Assembly (NCBI RefSeq): GCF_003386205.1
Contig: NZ_QRDY01000006.1
Coordinates: 62,001-126,000, forward strand
Length of the DNA stretch: 64,000 nt
Source: Cohnella lupini
GTDB lineage: Bacteria > Bacillota > Bacilli > Paenibacillales > Paenibacillaceae
Reading direction: 5' to 3'
The position numbers and the translations under genes were made by a program. A model generated the notes under the pieces. It saw nothing but the letters and a program-made list of their open reading frames with translations. It had not been told where the DNA came from and did no database searches. This document shows positions 10,356-18,559 of this stretch, one piece after another. Numbering within the stretch: position 1 is the stretch's first letter; each line of letters begins with the position of its first letter.

Positions 10356-11125
10356 AAGTTCATTGACAACCCCGTCCGGGCAAGCTTAACATTTTCCGGC
10401 AGGCGATAGTCATGAGTAACGTCTATGTCATGAGAAAGATGCGTGAAGACGACAGATTGCGGATTCCATTCTTCGGAGAGCAACAATCCTTCCCTCATAT
10501 CGTATACCGATCGAGTATCCATCGGATACGGCTCTTCGGCGAAGCTCGTGCCGAGCACCAACAATGCCAAATCGGCCAACGGTGCTTTTTGCCGTTCCGT
10601 CAAGTTGATCGCATCGGAGCAATATACCCAATTGACTCCGTTCTCCTCATTACTGAAGCGGTACGCATAGGAATAACCGTTCTTCCCGTGATTGACCCTC
10701 CATGGCGTTATCCGCCATTTCCCGTAAGTCATTCCGTTATCGTTCTCCGCCATCTCGATATGCCGTTCGATCCAAGGAAACCGCTGGCGTATTTCGTTCA
10801 ATACCTCGCGCGGAGCATAGGCAACCCCTTTCTCGTTCGTCCAGCGACAAGCATCCGCCCATTCCGTCATGCCGCCTATATGGTCGAAGTGAGCGTGGGT
10901 AATTAGCGCCTGCGACACCTTCTTTGTCCCGTTACCTTCCATCTGAGCTAGCCAATCCGGACCGCAGTCCAGCAAGAGCGGCCGTTGACCTTCTTCTTCT
11001 ATCCAAAGAGAGGAGCGAAACCGGCGGTTGACGCCCGTCGTTCTGGCTTCCATGCAAATGCTGCAATCGCAATATACTCTCGGCGTTCCCATGGAATCGC
11101 CGGTTCCTAGAAATGTAATGCGCAT
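10352..11125 (-). CDS. Metallo-beta-lactamase-fold hydrolase, PhnP-like
   Basis: A 257-residue metal hydrolase with the signature HAHFDHIGG and supporting motifs LLLDCGPDW and VFTHLSHDID. An N-terminal cluster, VYCDCSICMEAR, matches the structural zinc site of the PhnP branch, whose founder opens ribose cyclic phosphates. The start is the ATG after AAGAAGGAG. No phn genes are nearby, so a role in phosphonate breakdown cannot be inferred; a general cyclic phosphodiesterase is a safer reading. It converges on thiN. Confidence 0.85.
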   Translation of the reverse strand: MRITFLGTGDSMGTPRVYCDCSICMEARTTGVNRRFRSSLWIEEEGQRPLLLDCGPDWLAQMEGNGTKKVSQALITHAHFDHIGGMTEWADACRWTNEKGVAYAPREVLNEIRQRFPWIERHIEMAENDNGMTYGKWRITPWRVNHGKNGYSYAYRFSNEENGVNWVYCSDAINLTERQKAPLADLALLVLGTSFAEEPYPMDTRSVYDMREGLLLSEEWNPQSVVFTHLSHDIDVTHDYRLPENVKLARTGLSMNF

Positions 11126-11220
11126 GATGATCTCCTTCTTGATCCGTATGAGCTTAACTTTATTTCTAATCGGCGAATTTATCAATTCAAAATAATGGAT
11201 TTGCAGGTGGAAACAAATAA

Positions 11221-11269
11221 AAGGTAAGCAGTACCTCGACAAGACATGCATCGGGTTTCTGCTTACCTT
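11221..11269 (-). terminator. Terminator after the acetyltransferase pair
   Basis: Arms AAGGTAAGCAG and CTGCTTACCTT pair perfectly across a 27-base loop and are followed on the minus strand by TTATTTG. It lies 35 bases beyond the stop of the second acetyltransferase gene. Confidence 0.75.
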
Positions 11270-11304
11270 ATTCGAAGAACGTATTCGCTTAATCGTGAAC
11301 TAGC

Positions 11305-11976
11305 TCATAAAGGCAGAAGCTTGATTTCGTCGCCGCCGTCCAACTCCGAGATCATTTCCTGCCACTCTCTCGGCTTCTTCGGAAGTGCCGAATAATATTG
11401 CTTGAGGAACTTCGAGATTAACCCCGCGGACAACCATTGCCTGGTTTCATCCGCCGGCAAGAAGCCTAAATCCAGCTCCGCGACGGCTCTGCCCTCGTGG
11501 TCCCAAGAAGGGTGCACATACGTAATGTCAAGTTTCTGATAACCCAGATGGGACAGAACTTCGCGGCGCACAGCCGGATGCATTGGAAGTACGTTGCCGA
11601 ACTTGTAAGACGAAACGGCCTGCGGTCTGTAAATTTCCGCGAACATGCCGATCGACTCCGTCCCGCTTTCGGACTGCAGCCGTTGCAAATCAAGGGAACG
11701 TTGCATGTAAAGGTATCGTCCGACTCCCAAACCCATAACGCCGATAATCGTGAAATCGGTCATCGCGACGCGCAAATCGGGATAATAACGATATTCCGTT
11801 GCTCCAACTACATTGCCTTCGTATACGGCCACGTAAACGTGAATGTCGGGATCCGCGATCGGTTCCCTCCACAATTCGAAAGCCAGAACCTCTTCCGGCG
11901 GAAAAATCGAGCTCATCAATTCGTGCATTGCCGCAAAATTAGGGTCCTCGATTGACTGTACGCGGATATATTCCAT
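11305..11976 (-). CDS. GNAT-family N-acetyltransferase
   Basis: A 223-residue GNAT-fold protein. Core strands are visible as HVYVAVYEGNVVGATEYRYY and MTDFTIIGVMGLGVGRYLYMQ; the second includes the acetyl-CoA loop in the form GLGVGRYL. The acceptor is unknown. It starts behind AAGAAGGAG and its ATG shares one base with the stop of the preceding acetyltransferase (TAATG), so the two are translationally coupled. The two proteins are not close copies of one another. Confidence 0.8.
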   Translation of the reverse strand: MEYIRVQSIEDPNFAAMHELMSSIFPPEEVLAFELWREPIADPDIHVYVAVYEGNVVGATEYRYYPDLRVAMTDFTIIGVMGLGVGRYLYMQRSLDLQRLQSESGTESIGMFAEIYRPQAVSSYKFGNVLPMHPAVRREVLSHLGYQKLDITYVHPSWDHEGRAVAELDLGFLPADETRQWLSAGLISKFLKQYYSALPKKPREWQEMISELDGGDEIKLLPL

Positions 11977-12644
11977 TAGACTCGCTCCTTCTTGAATGGG
12001 TTACGCCATTCCATCAATGCTGCGTGATGACAAGACTGTTCATCTTCTAGGTAATTGGTCGCAATTCCGATCGGTAGTCTTCCGCATTGCAATAAAAAAG
12101 TAATAACGGGATCATGTAATATTCCTTCAACGACTTGTTCTATGTATTGTTCCGGCGTCATTTCGTTAGCGACATCACCGTAACCCGGCATCCTTCCCCC
12201 GCCGAGCAAATTATCGCAGTCCAATCGAACGACGGTCTCGTACATCGACTGCATGAGCCATTTGCCTATTCCCAGCTTTCGGAAATTCGGTGCAACGCAG
12301 ATATCCACCACATATATCGTATTTCCATCCGCCTCATGATTCCTAATATAACCTTCATCGGTTATGGAAGACCAATGATGACGGGTGTTCGGATCGATAT
12401 TTCTGCGCAATGAAGTCATGGACCCTACGATAATTCCGTCTATTTCGGCGCACAAAGCCCCTTCGGGAAACCGAGTCACGTGCTCCGACAATTGCTCCTC
12501 GTTCCACCAAAGCTCCGAGGGAAAAGGCGGAGGAAAGCATTGCTCTTGCAAGGCGACAAGCTTCGCGAAATCCCCCCTCGCATAATTTCTGATCGTCAAC
12601 GGAACCATCCGCCGACCATCCGATACTCTCAACCGTTTAAACAC
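11976..12644 (-). CDS. GNAT-family N-acetyltransferase
   Basis: A 222-residue acetyltransferase with the usual GNAT elements: an N-terminal LTIRNYARGDFAKLVALQEQCF, a central EIDGIIVGSMTSLR, and the CoA-binding VVDICVAPNFRKLGIGKWLM containing the R-x-x-G-x-G/A loop. A C-terminal extension of about 70 residues (YIEQVVEGILHDPVITFLLQCG) is longer than the minimal fold. GTG was taken as the start because GGGGGTGA stands five bases upstream; an ATG 12 codons later is an alternative. First gene of a two-gene unit with its own promoter. Confidence 0.82.
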   Translation of the reverse strand: MFKRLRVSDGRRMVPLTIRNYARGDFAKLVALQEQCFPPPFPSELWWNEEQLSEHVTRFPEGALCAEIDGIIVGSMTSLRRNIDPNTRHHWSSITDEGYIRNHEADGNTIYVVDICVAPNFRKLGIGKWLMQSMYETVVRLDCDNLLGGGRMPGYGDVANEMTPEQYIEQVVEGILHDPVITFLLQCGRLPIGIATNYLEDEQSCHHAALMEWRNPFKKERV

Positions 12645-12710
12645 CCTTTCACCCCCGCCTAGACATCGAGTCCAATCTACAAGACTAAATACCCCTTACT
12701 CTCCTCCTAT

Positions 12711-12738
12711 ATTATAGGAAGCAAATGTAATGGGGCAA
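12711..12738 (-). promoter_or_regulatory. Promoter of the acetyltransferase pair
   Basis: TTGCCC, a 16-base spacer and a perfect TATAAT lie about 70 bases before the GTG start on the minus strand. Confidence 0.65.
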
Positions 12739-12911
12739 GCATGTTTAACTCTGCGTTTACAAAGGAAAAGGATAGAATCCACAAAGTATCGGATAGAACC
12801 GGGGATTAGCGGATGTAATGAGAATTTTCTCATGCAATTCTAAGAAAGCATGGCAAACCGTTCCAGTGCCCAGCGTTTCCCTCTCCTTGGTAATTATTAG
12901 GTGGTTTAGCT
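12739..12911. other. Intergenic stretch without a gene
   Basis: This is the middle of the 322-base gap between the divergent acetyltransferase and NlpC/P60 genes. I see the acetyltransferase promoter at its left edge and a possible extended -10 at its right edge, but no ORF with a ribosome site and no convincing hairpin. Confidence 0.5.
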
Positions 12912-12922
12912 TTTGTTATACT
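12912..12922 (+). promoter_or_regulatory. Possible extended -10 promoter of the NlpC/P60 gene
   Basis: TGTTATACT matches an extended -10 element (TGN then TATACT), about 45 bases before the ATG. No good -35 hexamer is present at the right distance. Confidence 0.4.
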
Positions 12923-12966
12923 CTTCAATGTACAAATGAGAAAAGCAAGATGGAGGGAACCACAAC

Positions 12967-13467
12967 ATGAGTTTCAAAAGCACTCTCGCACGTAAAGTTA
13001 TTAGCGTCAGCCTTTGCGCCGTCATCGGCTTCGCCGGCATTGCGTTAAAGCATGCCCCGCTAGCATCGGCAGCCACATCCACTTCCACGTCCAAAGCGGA
13101 CAAAATCATAACGCTCGGCAAAAAATACTTAGGCGTAAAATATCGGTTCGGCGCTCCGTCCGGTTCCACTTCCGCGTTCGACTGCTCCAGCTTCACGCAG
13201 TATATTTTCGGCAAGAACGGCATCAAGCTACCTCGCGTATCCAGCTCGCAAGCAACCAAAGGAGTCAAGGTCGCTAAAGCAAACCTTAAGAAAGGCGATC
13301 TCGTGTTCTTCAAGGTCGCGAGGACCGGCAGTAAAATCGGTCATGTCGGCGTCTATGTGGGAAATAACAAAATGCTTCATACGTACGGCGATACCGGCGT
13401 TACTTACTCTTCAATGAACACGAGCTATTGGAAGTCGCATTACGTAACGGCGCGACGCGTATTGTAG
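12967..13467 (+). CDS. Secreted NlpC/P60 (C40) peptidoglycan endopeptidase
   Basis: A small cell-wall hydrolase expected to cut the gamma-D-Glu to diamino-acid bond in stem peptides outside the cell. Residues 1-37 form a signal peptide with a cleavable ASAA end. The catalytic domain from about 45 has the nucleophile in FDCSSFTQYIF (Cys73), the catalytic His in KIGHVGVYVGN (His126) and a third polar residue in MLHTYG (His138). There are no SH3 or LysM wall-binding repeats, so it is a minimal one-domain enzyme of 166 residues. The start follows GGAGGG. A strong shared terminator follows. Confidence 0.93.
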   Translation: MSFKSTLARKVISVSLCAVIGFAGIALKHAPLASAATSTSTSKADKIITLGKKYLGVKYRFGAPSGSTSAFDCSSFTQYIFGKNGIKLPRVSSSQATKGVKVAKANLKKGDLVFFKVARTGSKIGHVGVYVGNNKMLHTYGDTGVTYSSMNTSYWKSHYVTARRVL

Positions 13468-13562
13468 TCGTCGATTGTTAACTATAATGACGCATCCAGT
13501 TCCAACAAGGTTGCACGAATAATCGTTTTTCAATCGGGACTGAAAATGTTTCAGTCGCAAGC

Positions 13563-13603
13563 AAAACCGGCCATTTCTGAAACTCAGAAATGGCCGGTTT
13601 TTT
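13563..13603. terminator. Bidirectional terminator between the NlpC/P60 and histidine kinase genes
   Basis: A 16-base perfect stem (AAACCGGCCATTTCTG with its complement) and a short loop are flanked by A-runs on one side and T-runs on the other, so it can serve both convergent genes. A smaller hairpin (ACTGAAA / TTTCAGT) precedes it. Confidence 0.85.
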
Positions 13604-13628
13604 CGATCGCGCCTCGATTGCAATCCGA

Positions 13629-14984
13629 TCAAATCTTGCGTGGCAACATGATCGATATCGTCGTACCGTTGCCTGGCTTACTGTACACTTCCACGTTGCC
13701 TTCATGGATATCGATTATTTTTTTGGCTATCGACAAGCCTAACCCGCTGCCGCCCGTCTTGCGGTGGCGCGCTTCGTCCACGCGATAGAACCTATCGAAC
13801 ATATAGGGGATTTCGCTATCGGGAACCCCGATTCCGTAATCGGTCACCTCGAGCTTGATTCCGCTCTTCTGATTGCGAATTCGGACGTCAATCGGCTCCT
13901 TGCTGTACTTGATCGCATTATCTATCAGAATAAGCAGCAATTGACGGATCTTATCCTTATCGCCCTTCATGTTAACCGAGTGATGATCGGAATGGACCCG
14001 AATCTCGCGCTCGAAGGTTTTCCCCAGTACCTCCGAAAGCTCCCGTACGACGCTCGTTACGTCGAAGCGAGATACATTCAGCCAATTGTCCTGCTCGGCT
14101 TCCGCAAGCGTTAGCATCGATCGGATAAGGTTTTGCAGTCTCTCGGTTTCCTTGGAGATCGCCTCGATGGCTTCGTCTCTGACTTCCGCGTTGTCTCTTC
14201 CCCAACGCTTCAGCATGTCCGCATAGCTCGATATAACCGTTAGCGGGGTTTTTAATTCATGGGAGGCGTCGGCCACGAAATGCTTCTGGTGCTCGATCGT
14301 CCGATCAAGCCTATCGATCATCTGATTGAACGCGCGAACCATTTGCTGAAGCTCGACCGACTCTTCCCGTCCGTTCAGCTTCACGCGGTATAGCTTGCCG
14401 CTTCGATCGATCTCCCTCATCGTTTGCACCATCTGACCGATAGGACCTGTCAATCGCGAAGTGAACCAATAAGTCCCGAATATAGCGAATACGATTGCGC
14501 CGATACTCGTTACGCTTAAGGCACCAAGCAAGATTTGCAAGTAGCTGTCGAGTACGGTTAATCGGCGCGCGGCCTCGACCGTTCCGATCAGATGTCCTTG
14601 GTCGAAGAACGGAACGGATAAGTAGAGCACCCTCTGACCGTTGATCTGCCTCGTTTCTGTCTGATTGTAAACTTGCATCTGCGGAGGGATGGACAGAAGC
14701 TCAGGGTCCGTTCCGACCTCGTTCACAACGCGGACGTCTCCGGTGACGATTCTCATCATTTCGTTATAGTTATACATCTCGCTTAGCAGCTTTGGATCTT
14801 CGAACCCGCGCAACCCTTGCTTACGCAAGCTCTCGATGACCAGATTAGCTTTATTACTCAGCAATTGAAGTTCTCCGCGGGTCGTAACCCGAATGACGAA
14901 GAAATAAACGAAAATGTTATAGAGAATCAAGATGAAAATAAGCCAGAAAACCGTGAATAACGTAAACCTGGATCTTAAGGTCAT
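13629..14984 (-). CDS. Membrane sensor histidine kinase (HAMP, HisKA, HATPase)
   Basis: The 451-residue kinase has TM1 at about 8-31, an extracytoplasmic sensor region of about 120 residues, TM2 at about 151-173, a HAMP linker to about 235, and the phosphoacceptor His242 in VADASHELKTPLTVISSYADML. ATP-binding boxes follow in order: N (DNAIKYS), G1 (DYGIGVPDSE), F (MFDRFYRVDEA) and G2 (GGSGLGLSIAKKII). It overlaps the response regulator gene as ATGA and is its cognate partner. The sensor region has no recognisable ligand fold. Overall layout resembles ArlS/CssS-type kinases, but the signal is unknown. Confidence 0.93.
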   Translation of the reverse strand: MTLRSRFTLFTVFWLIFILILYNIFVYFFVIRVTTRGELQLLSNKANLVIESLRKQGLRGFEDPKLLSEMYNYNEMMRIVTGDVRVVNEVGTDPELLSIPPQMQVYNQTETRQINGQRVLYLSVPFFDQGHLIGTVEAARRLTVLDSYLQILLGALSVTSIGAIVFAIFGTYWFTSRLTGPIGQMVQTMREIDRSGKLYRVKLNGREESVELQQMVRAFNQMIDRLDRTIEHQKHFVADASHELKTPLTVISSYADMLKRWGRDNAEVRDEAIEAISKETERLQNLIRSMLTLAEAEQDNWLNVSRFDVTSVVRELSEVLGKTFEREIRVHSDHHSVNMKGDKDKIRQLLLILIDNAIKYSKEPIDVRIRNQKSGIKLEVTDYGIGVPDSEIPYMFDRFYRVDEARHRKTGGSGLGLSIAKKIIDIHEGNVEVYSKPGNGTTISIMLPRKI

Positions 14985-15679
14985 GCATCAGGCTCCTTCA
15001 GCATATATCCGACACCGCGTACGGTATGCAGTAGCTTATGGCGGTAACCCTTGTCCATTTTCTGCCGTAAATATCGGATGTACACGTCGACAACGTTCGT
15101 ATCGCCGATATATTCATATCCCCATACGTCGGATAAGATCTCGTCGCGCGTTTTCTCGCCGTTCTTGTGCTTAGCTAAATACAGCAGCAATTCGAACTCT
15201 CTCGGAGTCAGATCGATGGAATGATCCTTCCTGTACACTTTGCGCGTAAGCAGCTCGATGGATAGATCCCCGATCCGGATGACGTCCTCGGTTTCTCCCT
15301 CGCGTGAAGCTTTGAATATCCGAAGCAGGTTTCGCACTCTCGCAAGCAGCTCTTCCATCGCGAAAGGCTTCGTAATGTAATCGTTCGCGCCGTGCTCAAA
15401 GCCGCTTACTTTGTCCGGAACGGTATCCCGTGCGGTGATTAAAATGACGGGGACGGCTCCGTCGTTCTGCCTTAAACGGCGAAGAACCTCGATTCCGTTA
15501 AGCTCGGGAAGCATCACGTCGAGCAGCACCAAATCCCACTCCCCGGAAGTAGCCATCTCGAGCCCCTTGCGACCATCGGCTGCCCTGCCGACGCCGTAGC
15601 CTTCGTGCTCTAATTCCAATTGCAGGATCCTAGCGATGGCATCCTCGTCTTCGATGATCAATATATTTTCATTGTTCAT
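14981..15679 (-). CDS. OmpR-family response regulator
   Basis: A 232-residue DNA-binding regulator. The receiver domain has the acidic pair in IIEDEDAI, the phosphoacceptor Asp54 in LVLLDVMLPE, the Thr in ILITARD and the Lys in YITKPF. The C-terminal winged helix shows IDLTPREFELLLYLAKH and TNVVDVYIRYLRQKMD. The ATG was chosen for its GAGGTGA five bases upstream; a start eight codons earlier lacks one. It is followed with a four-base overlap by its kinase. Just upstream an inverted repeat abuts the probable -10 element. Confidence 0.94.
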   Translation of the reverse strand: MNNENILIIEDEDAIARILQLELEHEGYGVGRAADGRKGLEMATSGEWDLVLLDVMLPELNGIEVLRRLRQNDGAVPVILITARDTVPDKVSGFEHGANDYITKPFAMEELLARVRNLLRIFKASREGETEDVIRIGDLSIELLTRKVYRKDHSIDLTPREFELLLYLAKHKNGEKTRDEILSDVWGYEYIGDTNVVDVYIRYLRQKMDKGYRHKLLHTVRGVGYMLKEPDA

Positions 15680-15764
15680 TTCATTCACCTCACGTAAAAT
15701 CAATAGGCATTATGCCCGCGACTAGCTAAAAGAATAAAAAAAACAAAACCAATCTCCCTTAGCT

Positions 15765-15791
15765 ATTGTACCACGACTGTCAAAGTCGTGG
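15765..15791 (-). promoter_or_regulatory. Extended -10 promoter with abutting inverted repeat, upstream of the two-component operon
   Basis: On the minus strand CCACGACT-TTGAC-AGTCGTGG forms a perfect eight-base inverted repeat. Its last two bases are the TG-type extension (TGG) of a TACAAT -10 element. No -35 hexamer stands out, which fits an extended -10 promoter needing an activator. The palindrome would be a natural operator for autoregulation, but it could instead be a weak terminator for the upstream kinase gene. Confidence 0.45.
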
Positions 15792-15832
15792 AAAATCGGC
15801 AAGCTGCCGCGCCAAAAAGGCTGAGAGGTTAA

Positions 15833-17422
15833 TTATCTTATGCCCGTAACCTTTGCAATCCATTTTCGAAACGCACCGTCGAATGCAACCGAAGTCGTCT
15901 TGTCCTTCGGCAAGCCTTCTCCTCTCCACAATGCATTGATCATAGCGGGACTTCCTATATCCGGAATGGACACCTCCGGTTTATTAGGGAATAAGGAAAG
16001 CCAGTTTTTTCTATCGGCAAAGGGCTGGTCCCGATTCGCGAGCCAGGCACAATTAATACGATGCTTACTCGCCTCTTCCGCCAATTCAACGCAGGACAAT
16101 TGTCGGCGATGAGACCATTTCGCGGGGAAGCAATCGGCCACGAGTCCGATATGATCCGCCGATCTCATAAGCCACTCCTTGATCCCCGAGCGTTCCCACC
16201 GGCTGGAAACATCCAACAGTACGATCGGAACTCCAAGTCTTTTTAACCAATTCGTATAATCGTTGTCCGGGTTATGAATTCCTTCATCGTTCGGACTTAA
16301 AGGATAATAAGCTACGCTTCCTTGCCGCCAGGCAGGAACGGCCGCTTGCTCGACCCCGGCTTGCGAGTAGATTGCCCACTTGGGCATTCTTACGGCTCCG
16401 TTAAGCAGAGCGTAAAGCTCCCCATACCCGCCAGGGCATTCGACCAAAGCATGAGCGACTTTCATTCGCGCCAACGTATCGGACAATGCCATAGAAGCGA
16501 AGGTAGCTCCGGCTCCCGGATAAGCGGAGGCGATAGCCACGATAATGACCGGCTCCATGTCAGTTCGAAAGTCGCCGCGAATATGCTCTTCCGAAAGTGG
16601 AACGTTGCCGCGTTGAATGATCTTTAGCTCCGTTAACAGCTCGATTGCCGTTTGCGGACGCCTATCAGGATCGCTATCCAATATCCTTTCCAGCACCCGA
16701 ATGAATTCCGCGGGCACATCCTCTTGAATGGAGCGCTTATAGTCTCCTCTGTGCCTAATGGCAAACTTACCGCCGGTCAAGAGATGATAGGCTAAAGCGC
16801 CTAGCCCGTATAGATCCGTCCGACAATCGGATTGCTCTCCTCTCAGCTGTTCCGGCGCGGCGAAACCCGGAGTACCGAGCTGAAGCGTATCGCTCAGCTT
16901 CTCCTCCCGATACCGCCTGGCAATCCCGAAATCGACGAGGATCGCCCGATTTCGCCGATCCAGCAGCACGTTGGAAGGCTTAAGGTCGCGAAACACGATT
17001 GAAGGCTTACGAGAATGCAAATAAACGAGCACTTCGCATAAATCGGTCAGGATACCCAGAACGAAAGGAAAAGTCAGCCTTAATCCGAAACGTTCGAATC
17101 TCTCCGCAAGCGTATCCCCGGCGACATAGTCCATGACGATGCAAGCGACGCCGTCTTGGTCAGGCGGAAAATAATCCACTATGTCGGGTAGGCCGGTGTG
17201 ATCCAGTTCGCTCATTAATTCAGCTTCCAGCAAGAAGGTTCTCCGCTCGTCGGGAAGAGGACGAGTCAGCTTAAGCGCTCGCAGTTTCCCTCCTAAGCGA
17301 ACGTCTTCCGCTAAGTAAACCCGACCCATACCTCCTTTACCGATCGGCATAACGATTCGATATCGATCTCCGAACATTTGCCCTTGTTCGAGATCCAAGC
17401 CCGAGAGTCTTTCATTCTTCAA
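15833..17422 (-). CDS. Ser/Thr protein kinase fused to a degenerate MinD/ParA-like P-loop domain
   Basis: Cytosolic Hanks-type kinase of 529 residues. Kinase motifs are intact: glycine loop IGKGGMGRVY, catalytic Lys51 in ALKLTR, FRDLKPSNV with Asp146, DFGIARR with Asp164, and TPGFAAPEQ. In place of the usual transmembrane and PASTA segments, residues from about 291 form a Rossmann-type domain. It starts VIIVAIASAYPGAGATFAS, shaped like a MinD/CpaE deviant Walker A but lacking the signature and P-loop lysines, followed by DVSSRW and ADHIGLVAD strands. Start chosen at TTG behind GGTGG, because a longer frame would begin inside the terminator of the upstream gene. Substrate and role are unknown. 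Confidence 0.85.
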   Translation of the reverse strand: MKNERLSGLDLEQGQMFGDRYRIVMPIGKGGMGRVYLAEDVRLGGKLRALKLTRPLPDERRTFLLEAELMSELDHTGLPDIVDYFPPDQDGVACIVMDYVAGDTLAERFERFGLRLTFPFVLGILTDLCEVLVYLHSRKPSIVFRDLKPSNVLLDRRNRAILVDFGIARRYREEKLSDTLQLGTPGFAAPEQLRGEQSDCRTDLYGLGALAYHLLTGGKFAIRHRGDYKRSIQEDVPAEFIRVLERILDSDPDRRPQTAIELLTELKIIQRGNVPLSEEHIRGDFRTDMEPVIIVAIASAYPGAGATFASMALSDTLARMKVAHALVECPGGYGELYALLNGAVRMPKWAIYSQAGVEQAAVPAWRQGSVAYYPLSPNDEGIHNPDNDYTNWLKRLGVPIVLLDVSSRWERSGIKEWLMRSADHIGLVADCFPAKWSHRRQLSCVELAEEASKHRINCAWLANRDQPFADRKNWLSLFPNKPEVSIPDIGSPAMINALWRGEGLPKDKTTSVAFDGAFRKWIAKVTGIR

Positions 17423-17449
17423 TGGACTTATCCACCTTTCTCCGCTTAG

Positions 17450-17513
17450 AAAAACGCAAAAATCCCGCACGCGGAACGAAACCGGCTTGAGCAAGGTTTC
17501 GTCCGGATGCGGG
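17450..17513 (-). terminator. Terminator of the repair operon
   Basis: On the minus strand a long stem (CCCGCATCCGGACGAAACC with GGTTTCGTTCCGCGTGCGGG, imperfect) is followed by ATTTTTGCGTTTTTC. It lies about 24 bases after the FtsJ-type methyltransferase stop and ends the nine-gene unit. Confidence 0.85.
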
Positions 17514-17536
17514 ATGCTTTCCCGATACGTTCGGTC

Positions 17537-18559
17537 TTATTTTCTCTTCACCCACATTGTAACTTCTTCGCGGTTGTGAAACAACTGTTTCACTTTGCGA
17601 ACGTCGAACTCATGGCTATAGTCCTCCATGAGATCGTTAATGCTTTGAAGCGGTTTCTTGTACATCAGCTTCAGCGTAATGATTCCGGAAGCTCCCGCAG
17701 ATAAGGCGGGGGCGAGCTCGGAGACGATGCGGCGCGTATGATGGGGATCCCAGCTCATGTCGCACACCAACAAATCGAACGAACCCGGAGCGAAGGAAAC
17801 ATCGGCGGCATTGCTCCTGATGTGCCGCAGCTTAGGATGATACTCCAACGAAGGGTCCATCTCCGCGGGATCGACGGCGGTTACCTTCATGCCGCGATCC
17901 AGAAGGACGGAAGTCCACCCGCCCGGAGCCGCCCCTAAATCCAACGCGTTCGAGAATCGATCCAAAGGCAAGTTAAACGCCCTCTCCGCTTCCAGCAACT
18001 TAAACGCCGCCCTCGAGATTACTTCCTCGTCCTTGCGAAACCTCACCGCTCCGCCCGGCCAATCGGACAAGTTATCTCGGGGTAACGAACAGCCCACGAA
18101 CAGCTTCTTCTTCGTCGCGTAGACGGAAATGATCCAATCGGCTTCTCGAGCGACGGATTCCCCGCCGAGTTGCTCGATGATGGGAACGATAACGTCCCTT
18201 CCCTCCGCGGAGGAAAACGGAAACGGGCTATTGTGTTCCTTGCGCACTTGTATGGCTATTTTGCTGCCTTTAATCCGGTCTTCCAAAGTCAAAGCATATG
18301 CTTTCAGAGCGTCGGCGGTATTATCCGGGTTCCCCGTTACTTCGTACTCCGCTTCGACGGGAAATAGATGTCTTAGGAATATCGGTTCGTTACGGCGTAG
18401 ATCCGTTAGCAGCGGCTCAGGATCGTAATCGCCGCTCGTGAACGAGAAGGTTTCTCCAGGCGCGAGTCCGGATACTTTGGTTCCCTGAATGCGTCTGCGC
18501 AGCTCCTCCATCGCGTATGGCGCGAAACCCGGATTCGCCGTCCCGACGTAAATCGTCAT
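17537..18559 (-). CDS. FtsJ-domain rRNA 2'-O-methyltransferase, RlmM-like
   Basis: A 340-residue SAM-dependent methyltransferase. The N-terminal half (about 1-185) resembles the THUMP-like substrate-binding region of the YgdE/RlmM group. The C-terminal half has the SAM motif ALDLGAAPGGWTSVLLDRG near 205-223, AVDPAEMDP, LLVCDMSWDP and a late Lys in IITLKLMYKK, giving the K-D-K-E arrangement of 2'-O-methyltransferases. The ATG overlaps the stop of the ABC ATPase gene as ATGA. Methylation of 23S rRNA is the likely role by family; the target nucleotide is not certain in Firmicutes. Confidence 0.85.
   Translation of the reverse strand: MTIYVGTANPGFAPYAMEELRRRIQGTKVSGLAPGETFSFTSGDYDPEPLLTDLRRNEPIFLRHLFPVEAEYEVTGNPDNTADALKAYALTLEDRIKGSKIAIQVRKEHNSPFPFSSAEGRDVIVPIIEQLGGESVAREADWIISVYATKKKLFVGCSLPRDNLSDWPGGAVRFRKDEEVISRAAFKLLEAERAFNLPLDRFSNALDLGAAPGGWTSVLLDRGMKVTAVDPAEMDPSLEYHPKLRHIRSNAADVSFAPGSFDLLVCDMSWDPHHTRRIVSELAPALSAGASGIITLKLMYKKPLQSINDLMEDYSHEFDVRKVKQLFHNREEVTMWVKRK

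Noticed and set aside
11305..12644. The two acetyltransferases as a tandem duplication
   Set aside because: They share only the GNAT fold; their motifs and lengths outside the CoA loop do not align.
17423..17494. N-terminal extension of the Ser/Thr kinase
   Set aside because: Those codons overlap the terminator of the repair operon; the TTG behind GGTGG is a better start.
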